Positions 21,499 through 33,842 of a DNA stretch of 64,000 nt are shown in pieces. The notes under the pieces are model-generated. The model ran no database searches. It saw only the letters and a program-made list of their open reading frames with translations, and was not told the DNA's origin. Each line of letters begins with the position of its first letter. Position 1 is the stretch's first letter. The stretch covers positions 806,001 to 870,000 of the forward strand of contig JAQQWL010000009.1 in NCBI GenBank assembly GCA_038363925.1. Direction: 5' to 3'. Position numbers and translations under genes: made by a program. This DNA is from Apiospora phragmitis. Its lineage: Eukaryota; Ascomycota; Sordariomycetes; Amphisphaeriales; Apiosporaceae.

Positions 21499-24400
21499 TC
21501 GTGGCCATGTAGACAATTTCTCGCCAGCTACACCCATCTCGAATAACGCAATCCTAGTAGCGCTGGCTAATCCAAGTCCATTCCATATCATGGTTCATCA
21601 CTCGCTCAAGATCAGCGATGTGTATCATGAGGGCACGTTACCTATTCTACACCCCCTACCCTACCAGGGGCCTTAGGCACGTTAATGTCGCTTCCCGATC
21701 CCACATGAGAGATGCGGGTGGCCGCCGGGTCGGGCTCACAGTAGCCGTACTTCCACGGGCACTTGAGTCAACATGCGTAGTTGCCTCAATAGGCGAATGG
21801 GACGGACGGGGCTCGGTCCTTAAGGCAGCCTGAGGTTGCACAGATGCCGTTTACCTACAGCCAAAACCCCTTTTCGGCATCTATCAAACGCCATAGAAGG
21901 CAATGTGCCGCCCGATGATGCTGGGAGCTGCAGGGAAGATGAGAGATCTGAGGCATCACATCGCGATGGACGCTGCCGTACCACACGACAACGTTATAAC
22001 TGTCGTACGAGGTGACACATCCCAATGCTATGCGATGCAGTACTGATGTCAACTTGGCAGTATGAATAGTGAAATGAGTGAGTGAAGCCTCCCCTCCAAA
22101 CTCGCGTCATGGTTGGCTGGCTGTCTCGGGGGGTGTCTACGGTCGTGAGACACAACATCCTCACCTCACTGAAGGGGCGGTGGGGATGGTCATCTGTACT
22201 ATGCATCCAGATGATCGGCTCATCGCATACAATATCCAAAGGCCAACGGTGACGATTGACATACATGTCTGCATGTCGCGACCCCGTCGGGATATTTCAT
22301 TGTTCTCTGCAGCACTACCTTTTCCCCTTGACTGCCTTGTTACCGGCCTGTGACCCTGAATTGGTGATCAAGTCACACGCTTTGGGTTCACCCTCCCCTT
22401 TCCATCGTCACTACTGCTAGTGATCAACTTCAAGCGGTCCACGAACTGCCTCGTACTCACCGCCACCAATCCACCCACTACGGAAACGGAAGTATGGAAA
22501 TCATGTAGACTCCGTCGCTGCAGAAGATCGTTAGTGGCGGCTCCTGCGAAAGAATGCGATGATTGAAGATTGACTTTTTTTCTTTTTCAAAGAAAGGGGA
22601 CAAGCAACAAACGACGCACCAAACGAGCTAAGAGCTGAATCGAGGTAGTACGAAATGCCACTCCACGCGGCACGCCACGTGGGTGCCAGCATCTAGTTTC
22701 TTGTTGGTGATACGAGGCCGCCTTGGATGAAACGAAAGTGGCTTCATTGAAGAGGATCAACTTTCGCAACGCTAGCCAGCAGCCTCCAAGAAGTTTCCAC
22801 ACTGATCAGTGCCTCTACCTCGTATCAGTGAGTACTTTGTAGTAGCTTGTAGACCCAATGGCCAACCAACAGCTACATACGTCAGTCTTGGCAAACGAAA
22901 GACGAGAAGAGATACATACGCTCGCAGCTAGATATGCCAGAAACCTTTTTCGGCCGTTTCCTTGGTTATTGCCAGTCGTCGTCATCTTGACCCAGATGTT
23001 GGAGTAAGCTAGTATATAGTTGATTACATGGGGTGCCACGTAACGCACGTAACGAAAGCTCCATGCCCGCTAGAGAATTGCTTGCCGTGGGCAACTTTTT
23101 TGATGAGTGCAGCAGCGACCTGGTAGCCTGACAGCCGGGCAGCCTGGCAACCAACCTTTGCCCAATTAGAACTTGTCTACTCCGTATTGTCGGCTGACCT
23201 TGGATTATTTTGATGCTAAGTATAGTAATGGGGCCTGTCTAGTGAACAGAGGGGAGGACAAGACGAAATTACTAGTTAGCCTACTACTACCTGGGCTCAA
23301 TCTGATCGGCATTCCGAATAGACCATGGCATCGAGGTCATGGGCTACTACTGGGTGGGCAGGCAACCCCCCCCCCCCCCGGCAAATTATCTTGGTACGCC
23401 TCCGGAGGTTTCTACCGGAAGCTGTTGCGGAGAAATGATGCTTACTATTAGTCGCGATCACGGACCTACTCATATGCTGCTGTATGCCCCAGCATGAACA
23501 CGACCGGGTGTGAAAAGGAAAGAAGGCGCTTCCAGCCACCAATCCACCTCCTTTCGTTGGCTGCAGGGAGATGACTGCTTTGCTGGGGCCGCCTGCTCAA
23601 TTGCCTTTTTTCCTCCTCAGCCTCCTGACTGTACGCTCAAAGCTGCCCTCGGGCCGAGCCACTGTCATCAGCACGACGGCTTCCGTGAAGAAGCCACAAA
23701 CGGCCTTTCAGCTACAGAATGTGACGGATTCGGGACCGAGATTTGGACCAGGGGATGGATAACCGACTTAGGGCAAGGTAGGATTGGCGGGCGCCCGGGG
23801 CCGGGGGAAGGGAGAGAGGGGGAAGGGGCACGGTGATCCTACTACTACTTCGACTACTAATACTCCGTACTGTATGCTCATTGGGAGGAGATAACCCGGG
23901 TTGTGTATTCGAGAGAGCCATTACGAGCTATTGAACACGCCGCTACCATAGCCATTTCGAGCCAACGCGAGAGAGAGGAATCTGACAGGTAGCTAGGCCC
24001 CCTGTACAGCACCATTCTGGGAAGGGTTCCTGCGGTACGTCAATCAATGTCGGGCGGAAGACGGCAGGGCCAGAATACAGGGATGTAGAGTGTGAATGCC
24101 TTTCCACCCACACGGACATGACGATGCTGGGGTTGCTTAACTCACCCCGGTTTCAAAGGGGGAGATTGATCAGCAGTAAGTAGTATGTAGAGCAAGTGAC
24201 GGAGGGGCGGCTGGTCGCTTCGTATCTATGCTGCTGTTTGTAGGAATGATGGTGTTGATGCCCTGTACACGTCAGTTTCATCTAAATATGCACGAAAAGA
24301 CAGACTGACATATGCCCCGGTCCGTCTGCATTCTTTACGGCCGTTTGGTGTTGTTCTGGAAGGGAGAGAGAGGCTTGCATTGACGCATATACTGGGTTCT

Positions 24401-27400
24401 ACTGACAACTGCACATCTAAGTAGATATACAAAGTAAAGTAGGGATAGCTGAGTTTCACATTAGCCGCCAGGTTTGCTACATATGGATGGGTAGAACCGA
24501 CACGCGAGACAGATAGCTGGCGCGACTCGCTGCCTCACTTTACACAACCGCAGATCTGCCAACCAGGTTCCGATTTTTTTGCGGGCATCACGCTCCAAAA
24601 TAGTTCGATCCGTGATTCTATCTAGATTGCGTAAAGGACATATGTCCTGTGATGACCCGATTTCTGGAAAAGCGAATCTTGGATAAAATGGATGAAGAGA
24701 GGAAGGAGGAAAGTACTGGCATCGTGAGATGCGCCTTGCTTACACCAGGGGGGGGGGGGGTCGATCGGTCGCCAGCCCACCTAAAATGGGAGCAGTACCT
24801 AAAGAAGGTCAGTCAGCATGCGTCACATCGAATGACCATCGTGAACTTTTTGAGAATAGAACTGCATCTCACACTTTACTCCCTAAACCTGTTCGGAACC
24901 TGCCAATGATGAAAGTGTCATCAATTTCCCAATAAGGTCCGAGAAATGGGCACACACTCCTGGCGGCTCGGAGTATCGACCACGGCACGCGCCCTTACTT
25001 GGCATCGTACGATGCGTATGTATGATAAGGTAGACCAGGTCGGCGAATACCAGGCGTATTATTGATTTCAACGTGACCCCGTATGTAGAAGGCTTTGCGA
25101 CGACCCGGCGGCTCCTGAGTGGTTCCCGACTCTCTGGGTCGAAAGCTGACGATGAAGTGAGGTTGCAGTGGGCAATGGTGGTGGTCGATCATGAACAATC
25201 GAAGGAGCTCCGGGCGCCTAGGAAGCAACCCTAGTACCGATAGAGATTTATGGGTGTCCTTCCTTCCCTAGCTCTCGGGTCACGGCTACAATCAATCGTA
25301 CATGGCGGTCAGAGAGAGAGGCAAAGTAGTAAGCCCCCCGCGGATGACATCTGCCAGTGTGACAGCGCTGCCAATGGGGAGCGTACCCCATACACCACCC
25401 CCCTTTCTAGATTGTACCATCTCGGCCTCTCATCTGCCACATGAAGGCACGGAAGTGAACGGTTATACTATTTCGAGCTTCATATCCCACCGCTTCTTGC
25501 CCTTGATATTGATGTAAGGACTTTTCGGGCGACGCAGTTTTCAATGATAGTATCCAGCAATAGACATGTTGTTGTTACTATACCTAATGTCGACATGTTC
25601 TCCGAGACCAGATGCAACTCGAATCATGCCAGGTGAAGTACAGCGTACTGGTTCATCATGATGATGTCGGAGGGTACAAGAAGCGTATAGCAGCAATTTT
25701 GTTCAGATCAACCAATCAAGTCTGGGGCGGGCACTATACAGAAGAGGATCACAGCTTCCATCAGCCACTGCAGCCACCATGGACTATTCTCTCCGTGCCA
25801 ATCTCGCTTTCTGGGCCGGAAAGGGAGAACTACCCGGCTGGATGTGGCGGCTCATACGAGGCAAGCCGTCCTCGTAGCCGTCCTCGTAGCCGCCCCCGAG
25901 CGCCATGGCCTCTTCAATCGTGACTCCCAAACTGATCCCACCACTTCACTACATACATACATATTAGTATGAAGAAGGATACGGACATCGGAAGACCTGA
26001 CTGATGACGGCGATCGCCCCCCTAACGTGCGTATCCAGCCCCCCTGACGAGTTTCACTTTTCCTCCAGATGGGGCAACAGGGCCGACTGAAGCTGGGGGG
26101 AGAAGGCGGGTGCACATGAGTTTCTATTCTTGCTGACTTTTCAAGGGATGAGAGATAAAGACAGAGCAGCAAAGCGGCAACAGGGCTGGATCAAGGGATA
26201 ACGGAACACGTGTATCGCGGGTGCTCCCCTCATCCCTTTCTTCATCTGCGGTGCTCGGCATCACCGCGTGGGATAGTCAGTGCTCATGTCTCATACCAAG
26301 CACCACCGTCGCCCAATCATTAGAGGAGGATAGAATAGAGGAGCGAGTGTGCGGAGTATGTGTGTGTTTATTTTTATAACAACGACAAGAAAGCATGAAC
26401 ACGCGTCGTTGAAGCCTTTTCCTTGCAGCCAAGTAGCAGCAGTCTAGATATGGCTTGCTATTCTATTCTAGTCTTATATCAGTTATCCAAGTTGCGCAAG
26501 AAGAAGTGACACGAGGGAGAAGGGTACCTATCGGCGGACCGATACCCGCCCCTCGCACATTCGGCCACAACTATTGCTGGCTGGCTGACCTGGCTGTTTT
26601 GGAAGGATTCCAGCCCTTGCTGCGTTGCGCTTCCTCCTCTTGGGGGCTAAATTGTCTTTTCCTACGCTCTGTCATGTCACTGTTTCACTACATTACACAA
26701 GAAAGACGTTGAGATAGGTAGGGGGGTCTTCAAACGGCAAAGGCGCCCCCCTCTCACTCCCACACAACTTCATATTCTTCTTCTGGCATGGTATTTCTTT
26801 GAATTTCTTCATACAGGATGGGTAATCGACCTCTAGCACTGGCTGTTTCAAGCCGTAGAAGCCAAAATGGTATCGGAGATCAAACATACAGAGATTCGAG
26901 TCTCTCTAGCCCTTCAGGCACTTTGTGCGCACCGGGTAGGGACCCGGCCCCTTGTAGCACGATGATTCGCCAGAGTCCTCCATGCATACATATTCTTAGC
27001 CGCCCTTGCCAAGTTCGCCGTGCTGTGCCCCTTTATCAAAACCTTGCCGCGGCGTTCAATGATTCACTGTGCATACGTCAAGTGAAGTTTAAGCTCCGGG
27101 GCAGAGATATCATGAAAGAGAGAGGTGGCGCCGCGCCTTCCTCAGGTGATAGGTAGGTAGATATGGCGACGATAATCTGGGGGCCAATATTTTACCTTCC
27201 TCATCAACCCATTTCCAGAAACTATCTCTCATCTGCATGAAGAAATACATCCATAGAGATCTGGAAACCGCAAGTAAGTAGTAGTACATGGAGGATGTAA
27301 GACGACACTCACTCATTCACTCGGAACCGAGTACGCCAAGACACACACGCTAGGCTCGTCCCGAGCACTCGGGACGCCAATGGAGCACCCCTGTTTGCGC

Positions 27401-30279
27401 TGGAGGAACAGGCACGTTTAGTGCCTTTCGGGGGGGGGGGGCTGCTGCGTCGGCCAATGGACAAACCGAGAGAGGGACACGCTCCCATTCACCAGTCGGC
27501 CAGTGGTTTCGATAGCCATCCACCCCTGTTCACTGGGCGCTGCTACACTACACGGAGACTTCTCTGACACTTTTCGGCCCAAGATCCGGGGAAAAGCTTG
27601 GGGACTAGAAAAAGTGCCCCATTGGAGGTCCTGCCCGCAGCTGAAGAGCGGCGTAAAAGCAAAGTTTGTTTGCTGGTTAGAGAAACAAAAGAAAAGGAAC
27701 ACACACCCCACAGAAAAAGCAAGCAGAGACTTGTGGTTGCTGCAGATTCGTTCAAATCCACCTTCTGAATACAGAAGAACACGGGTGATAGGCGATGAAG
27801 AGACGTAAATGTTATCCGCGGAGATCTACATACATACATACACACCAACCAGCCCGAGGAAATCGTGAATGATACCACCAAACCGGTCATCATCAGATCA
27901 GGCCTGGGACACCGCTACATGCAAGCTTATCCTGACTATCTGACTTGACGAAATGACCACCCGCTTCCGGTCGCTGTGCTTGCCGGCCCGAGAATGTGCT
28001 GTGTTGGTTCCGATCCCCATCCGTACCCGGGAGGGCTTCCATCGCTCGAGCCCCCCTCCTTTTCTGTCCTCTGGGTGTCTGCCAGTACTGGAAAACATGA
28101 TACCATCGCTGCTATGTCCAATGCCCCGTGCCAATGCCCATGCTCGTGGCCGTGGCCGTGACCCCTCCCAAACGCGACACAATCTAACCCATGTCTTATT
28201 TCTCTTATTCATAGCTGACTTTTTCCTTCGTAACCGTGCAAAAAGGGAGAAGAACAGAAAAATCGCAAAAACAGAGACCTAAAATTATGTTTACAGTAAA
28301 CAGCGCAATTGCTCAGAAAGGAAAAAGTAAAAAACCAAAGAACATAAGGGAAATTCAAGTGAGTGGCCTCCCATCATGATTGGGTATCTCTAGCTGCATA
28401 TTGCTATTACAGCGACGGGACAGGCGCAGCAGCAGCAGTGACAGTAACAAAGCCTGTCCCTCTGCTCTGTCCCGTCGCTTTTCTTGTGTCTAAATGGGTT
28501 GCTCAAGGAACACAGTAACGAGAGAAAGAAAAAGAGGAGAAAGAGAACATGCCATCAAACTCGAGGAAGAAACTCGGAGTGAAGAATGATTGGGTGATCG
28601 ATCCGAGCCCGAAAACAAGTAAGCGGTGACGGTGATGATGTCGTGGATGTTTCGCATATCGGCAGATGAGGCAAGGCAAAGGCGAGATGGAGGACGCTGG
28701 AGGGGGTGACAGAGATCAGAATGGAGGAGGAGTATCATCGGCCATCGCAACCACCATTCGGAGAATACAAAAGCGGCAATCGAGTCGTGGTTTGTCGCGT
28801 CACTTTTTTCCGCAGCGGCCGGGTATCCTGCATCATGCGTCCCCAAGTTGGGTAGCATCCGGTTATGCAGGGTATGGTGCCATTCCAAACACTGGCTCGT
28901 CCTGCCGGTCCCAATTCGCTGGGCGCCGTTTGCAGGTCACTTCTTGTCGAGCGATTCGGAAAGTAGTATCACCCGAGATTCGACAAGAGTTGACAAGTGA
29001 CAGCAGCAGAGAGGGTATGATTTGTGCATGGATGGCCTGGAGGGGTAAGACAGAAGAGGCGCTACTAACGGCGTTGCAGCGGGGGTGGACCGGGACATTT
29101 CCCGTCCAGTTGCGCAGGCGTTCGTCAGCTTGTGAATCGTGAATCGAGTCGCCCTGGGGAGGGGCCACCTTATTCGGTGGGAATTTGAGATTGACTTCAG
29201 AGCCGACCTGGGTTTATTCTGCATTCTTTCTGTCCGTCTCTCCACCCTCCCAAATCGAACCGAGATTTCTTCGTCTTCCCATTCAGGCTAGGGCAGCCTG
29301 GGGAGAAGTCACGGAAGTGGAAGAGTGGCGCCGTCGTGCCAATGACAGCGGAGCGGAGAACCGGGTCCTTTTCTTTGGAGATAGAAAGGGAGGGCGAGGG
29401 AGGGACTCCAAAAAGAAAGTACTCTTGCAGCGGCACGTTGTTGGTTGGTTGAAGCAGGACGACGGCAGCAGAGGGTGGCAGGCATGTAAGTGGATAGATC
29501 GACCGAGGCCAAGCCTTTTTCCCAAGCTAAGCACCCTTGTCCTGGTCGACGTTATTCTGACCCTTCTCTTAACGGCCTCGTCTCTATCGTCTATCGCGAT
29601 GGCTCTCGCCGGATTCTCCCAGAAAATCGTACCATTGCTGCTTTCTTCTGCCCTTCCGGTGCCGGCCAGGTTAGCCAGACCACGCATGCGGTTCGGTATC
29701 CAAGGACCGAAAGAGAAAGAGGAGCTGCCTGGATTACCGAACTGAATCAAGATTGAGGAATGGAAATTGTGACCCCCCGCTAATAATGACCATGATGCCG
29801 GTGACGACGCTTTCTAATAAAAGACTATGCCATGCCATGCCATGCCCATTCCCTTTTTGGTTACCCTCCTTTGGGGCCGCCTCCCAAAAACCATAATGCT
29901 AAGTAGTAACTAACGCCTGTTGCCGCGGGCTTGTGAAAGGAGGATGTGAAGGAAAAAAAGGAAAGAGTAGATGAGAAAAATAGATGTACTAGGTTATTAC
30001 TGCAGCCGCCCCCACATCGGCCTGTCAACCCTGGGCATCCCTGGCAGCTGCCGTACAACTAACCAGAGTAGCTCATCTGGCATGCCCAGCACCAAGCGGC
30101 AGAAGGTGGTGCTTTCCTTTGACTCTTGTCACACCACCACCACCACCTCCTGCCTGACTGCCTGACATCCTGACTGTCCCCCCCCCCCTAATCGCTCGCC
30201 TGCTACCACCACGACTATGTACCCGACTACAACGCCCATTAGCAGCCCCACCCACCCAGAACCCTGGTAGGTAGGGCTT
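21499..30279. other. 8.8-kb stretch with no supportable gene
   Basis: No open frame here shows domain motifs, codon-like composition or a plausible exon chain on either strand. Composition is similar to the genic parts, with no RIP-like TA excess and no terminal repeats, so it is not an obvious transposon. It has long mononucleotide runs (C about 23369, G about 24748 and 27431, C about 30180), CATA repeats (about 27828) and one clear inverted repeat (28411-28479). It could hold long UTRs, lncRNAs or distal regulation of the forkhead gene. Confidence 0.45.
28411..28479. repeat. Perfect 13-bp inverted repeat, candidate stem-loop
   Basis: AGCGACGGGACAG (28411-28423) pairs with CTGTCCCGTCGCT (28467-28479) around a 43-nt loop that contains a CAG run. 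A second GCCTGTCCC sits inside and allows an alternative pairing. No T-run terminator logic applies in a fungus. Function is unknown. Confidence 0.5.
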
Positions 30280-32406
30280 TTATGACTGGGCGCTTTCGGC
30301 CCACCCACTGCCGTTGCTGGATCTGTAGGGCAGGGTAGTGGGGCGCACAGGGTTTTCTGGCGTGCCCTCCCCATCTCGTTGGTGAAGACGCTGGCGTACA
30401 CGCCGTGGATGGCGGCGGACGAGGGCGACGACGTCACCGGTGGTTCGTAGACGCTCGTCGCGTGCTCCACCTTGAAATGTGACGGTTCAGGTCGGGCATA
30501 GTGAGGTTGAGGGGGTAGCGGCGGCTGCTGATGTTGGTGGTGGTGGTGATGGGAGGAGTATGTTTCGTGAGGATACGGCTGCTGCTGCTGCTGTGAGGCT
30601 TGGCTCGCCAGGTAGGGTTGGGGGTGGTAGTAGCCCGACCCACTCCCGATACTCGCCATGGAGGTCAGCGGGTGCTGGCCCGTATACTGTAGGAGGCTGC
30701 CGCCCTCGGAAGATTCCGGCTCGTCGTGATGATGCGGTATCAATCTCGTATAATCCGCCTCCATGGGGAGATGATGGCGCCCATCGTGCATGTTGTAGTC
30801 AGTATGGATATGTAGCCGCTGCGGCTGGTGGTAGAAGGCGGTGCTGTGATGGCGTGGCTGCTGCTGGTGGTGGTAAGAGCTGCTGCTGCCGCCGCCGCCG
30901 CCGCTACCGCCCGCGCCAGTAGCGTGGAAGTGGTGGTGCTGGGGCAGGATGCCCATGCTCTGCTGCCGCAGGAGGGCGCGGTTGTGCGCCGCCTTGGTCT
31001 TGCTGGCCGTCAGCCCGCCCTTGCGCCCCGACGCCGCGCGGGCCGAGACGACGCCCTGCGGCTGCTGCGCACGCGACGAGGCCCCCCGCCGGCTGGTCGA
31101 GTTGGCCTTGCGGTAGCGCGTCGTGCTCTGCACCCCGTCCCGGATGGCCCAGTCGGCGAGCACCCACTCGTTAGATCGCTTGAGCTCCCGGACTCGGTCG
31201 TCGCGCCCCCTGCTAAATGCCTTCTTTCTCGCTTTTCGAATGCCTGTAGATTTTTTTCAAGTTCGTAGATGATTAGTTACCTGCAAAGGGTGAAAAGGTG
31301 GTACGGGTAAGAGGGTAAAAAGGGAAAAGGGAAAAGAGGTGCCCAAATTACGTATTATTCAAATAGCTACCTGTACGTACCTTGTTCATACTCAGATTGT
31401 GCCGGATGCTGTTCTGCCAACCTTTATTGGTGGCCCGGCCCCTATAAGTATTCTCGCGGAACCATTGGTATAGCTCCTGTAATGTCATGGAATAGCTCGC
31501 CTTGGTCCGGAATGCCTTCTCGATCGTCTTCGCGTAGGGCACGTCGCCAGGTTTGTCCTCTTCAGGCTCAGGCTCAGGCTGATGGGGGTGAGGCATCTCG
31601 TCCCCAACGCCACCATCCTCGTACGGGTAGGCGCTGCTGTACCCATGCCTGGACAGCGGCGAATCCACCGACATGGCCGATTCGGTGTGGTCCGGCGTCA
31701 TACCGGGTGCTTCCTGGCCCATGGTCATGCCCGGGTCATTCTTGACGTCCGAGTCGGAGACCGAGTAGTCCATTGGCTGCGTCGAGAAGGACTCCTCTGC
31801 CGTGGCGATGGCGGGCTGGTGGTGGTGATGGTGATGGTGTCCTCCGCCGTAGGGCGGGAAGTCCTGCTGCTGCTGGCCTTTGTTGGAGATCTGGTAGTAG
31901 CCCGGCGGGTAGTGGAGCTGCTGTAGGTCCGGCGATGACCAGCTTCGCGGGCTCGTGTCAGAGGGACCTAGCGGAGAGGGCAGGGACATGCGCGGCACCA
32001 CAGGAGTCGGCGGGCGAGCCCTGGTAGGTATACTCTTCGTGGTCCACCCCGGCCGTGCTGGGGGGCGTGGCCAACATGCTAGTAGGGGTATCAGAGGACG
32101 AGGCCGAGTGGATCTGCGGGTACGTTTGAATAGCCGCGGCAGCAGCAGCAGCGGTGTTGAGGGCAGGTAGGAGGATATGGGACGGGTGCGGGTGCTGTTG
32201 GACGGTTTCAGCAGCAGCAGCAGCAGCAGCAGCAGCGTCCAGCGTCGGAGAGGGAGCGTAGAAGCTGTCCAGATTGGGGAGGTCCCGTCCGGTGATTGCG
32301 TCGTGCAAAGCCGCTTTAGGTTGCCAGTGGAGTCCGAAGTGGGAGATGAGGTGTAGTTGACGGGCACGCCGTCGCAAAGGCCAGAGTCGGAGTAGACTAA
32401 AACCAT
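30280..32406 (-). CDS. Forkhead-domain transcription factor
   Basis: The winged-helix domain is split by one intron (31380-31244, GTACGT...CTACAG). Exon 1 carries PYAKTIEKAFRTK, MTLQELYQWFRENTYRG and NKGWQNSIRHNLSMNK. Exon 2 continues AFEKRE, then SNEWVLADWAIRDGVQ and STTRYRK. The start at 32406 opens MVLVYSDSGLCDGVPVNYTS. Flanks are low-complexity: Ala9 and Ala8 tracts, Gln, Pro and His runs. Four frame breaks must be bridged: one missing base near 32315 (AAA), one extra near 32009-32014, one missing near 31224 (AAA) and one missing in the G4 at 30369-30372. Bridging all four gives 663 codons and a sensible end (EGTPENPVRP, then WAESAQS). The raw frame runs on into a Val/Gly tail at 30129 that does not look like protein. 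The target genes are unknown. Confidence 0.75.
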
Positions 32407-32894
32407 GGTACACACCGCCGTTATTCGTTATGCTGCCCGGTCCAGGACCCTTTTTTTTTGTTTTTGCTCTCTGGAGGAGGGGCGGGAAGGATGCGAAACA
32501 AGATACTGATGCAGCAAGCGAGATCACGGGCCGCGGAACCAAAATCGGGAGGAGGGCCCAAGTAAACGTATAGCAAGCCGAACAAGAACAACGACAGGAG
32601 CAACGGCAACGACCACGGCTAAGGATATTTGTTGTCGACGAGTGGTGGTGATGATGGTGCGTATTAGTCGGCGTTTGGGTTTTTCTTATGTATGAGAGCA
32701 GTCGACGTCAAGTAACTTGAAGACAATGCAGCCACCTGAGACCACACAGCGAGTAGTCGGGATACTCGAGTGATTATGAATAACAAGAGTCAAGATAGAA
32801 AAGCGAACACACACAAAAAGATGGTCAAGTAACAGTAAAGAAGGAAGGTAGGGCGGGCTAATGCTTCCTTCCAGACGGCGACTTGCTTGGCCTT

Positions 32895-33010
32895 ATGGGA
32901 TGTTGTTCAACGTCTCGAGGTCAGAAGTTAAGTTAGCTTATAGGGCCAGGTCTGAGTTGCTGGTTCAAGACCGTGCTTCTCGTCTGTGCTATTCCTTTGA
33001 TGAGATTATG
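32895..33010 (+). ncRNA. 5S-rRNA-like sequence, probably a pseudogene
   Basis: The stretch has CAGAAGTTAAG followed 26 nt later by GGGCCAGGT, AGT and TGGTTCAAGACCG. Order and spacing are those of the box A and box C internal promoter of 5S rRNA (AAGCTAAG...GGGCCTGGTTAGT...GACCGC type). The 5' part also faintly resembles a 5S start (GGCCTTATGGG). The 3' part does not clearly pair with the 5' part. Dispersed 5S genes and pseudogenes are known in filamentous ascomycetes such as Neurospora. This is a weak call made by eye. Confidence 0.3.
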
Positions 33011-33816
33011 AATATGTATGGAACCTGGGGGTTCGATGACAAGGGTGCTAAGTAGTCCTCAAAGGGCAAAGGTACTTGCAGTGGACGGCAGGGCCACTCG
33101 TTACAATATGCGCGAGAGATCAGATCCCTAATAGGTATGGGGTGAAAGTGAGCAAGGGAAGACACTACAGTACCCTTGCCCGACAAGGGTGGGGTCCTGG
33201 GGGGGGGGGAGGTGGTGGGCAGGGATCGGCTGCTAGACAGATGCGCCTGCCTAGATGCACCAGGAGAAGATCAAGGCGGATTGGGTAGCATGCGCCAAGA
33301 CTTCCTCTCATAGGCCGGGACGGTGGAAGTGGGAGAGAAGAACGAGAAGAACAAGTGAACCGACAAAAGAGGTACCCCGGCTTCACCCAACCGCTGGCCA
33401 ACACACACGAGTTGGCTGGGAAAAAAGGAAGCTTGAACAACCCTGTTTGGATTCTGCGAGGGCGTTGCGTTGCGTGCTTTGTGGTATGGTATGATATGGT
33501 GCGTGCAAGGTTTCTGGCTGTGTGAGTGTAGTAGGAGTAAGTAGCCAAGTATGTGTACACTGTAGGGTAGGGTCTATCAGTCAGTCCATGTCCTGATGCG
33601 TGCGCCGGCGGAGCCTTTTTCACTCAGTAAACTAATATACTTGGCTATACGTACCCCGTACCCAGCTAGCAGGTACATGGCAAGAGTACAAGATAAACAG
33701 GGTGCATCCCACTGTGCGCAATGCATGTTTTCCCCTCCGGGCCATGTTGCAAACGACATCGCGCAGTCTGTAGGGTCATACGAAATGTTGGGATATTTTA
33801 GACTAGCATCGCATTG

Positions 33817-33842
33817 CACACACACACACACACACACACACA
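33817..33842 (+). repeat. (CA)13 microsatellite
   Basis: Thirteen uninterrupted CA units, followed at 33868-33898 by more degenerate ACACA repeats. Confidence 0.95.

Noticed and set aside
28666..29750. Several 100-190-codon frames on both strands
   Set aside because: Overlapping frames with low-complexity translation and no conserved motif; chance frames in GC-balanced DNA.
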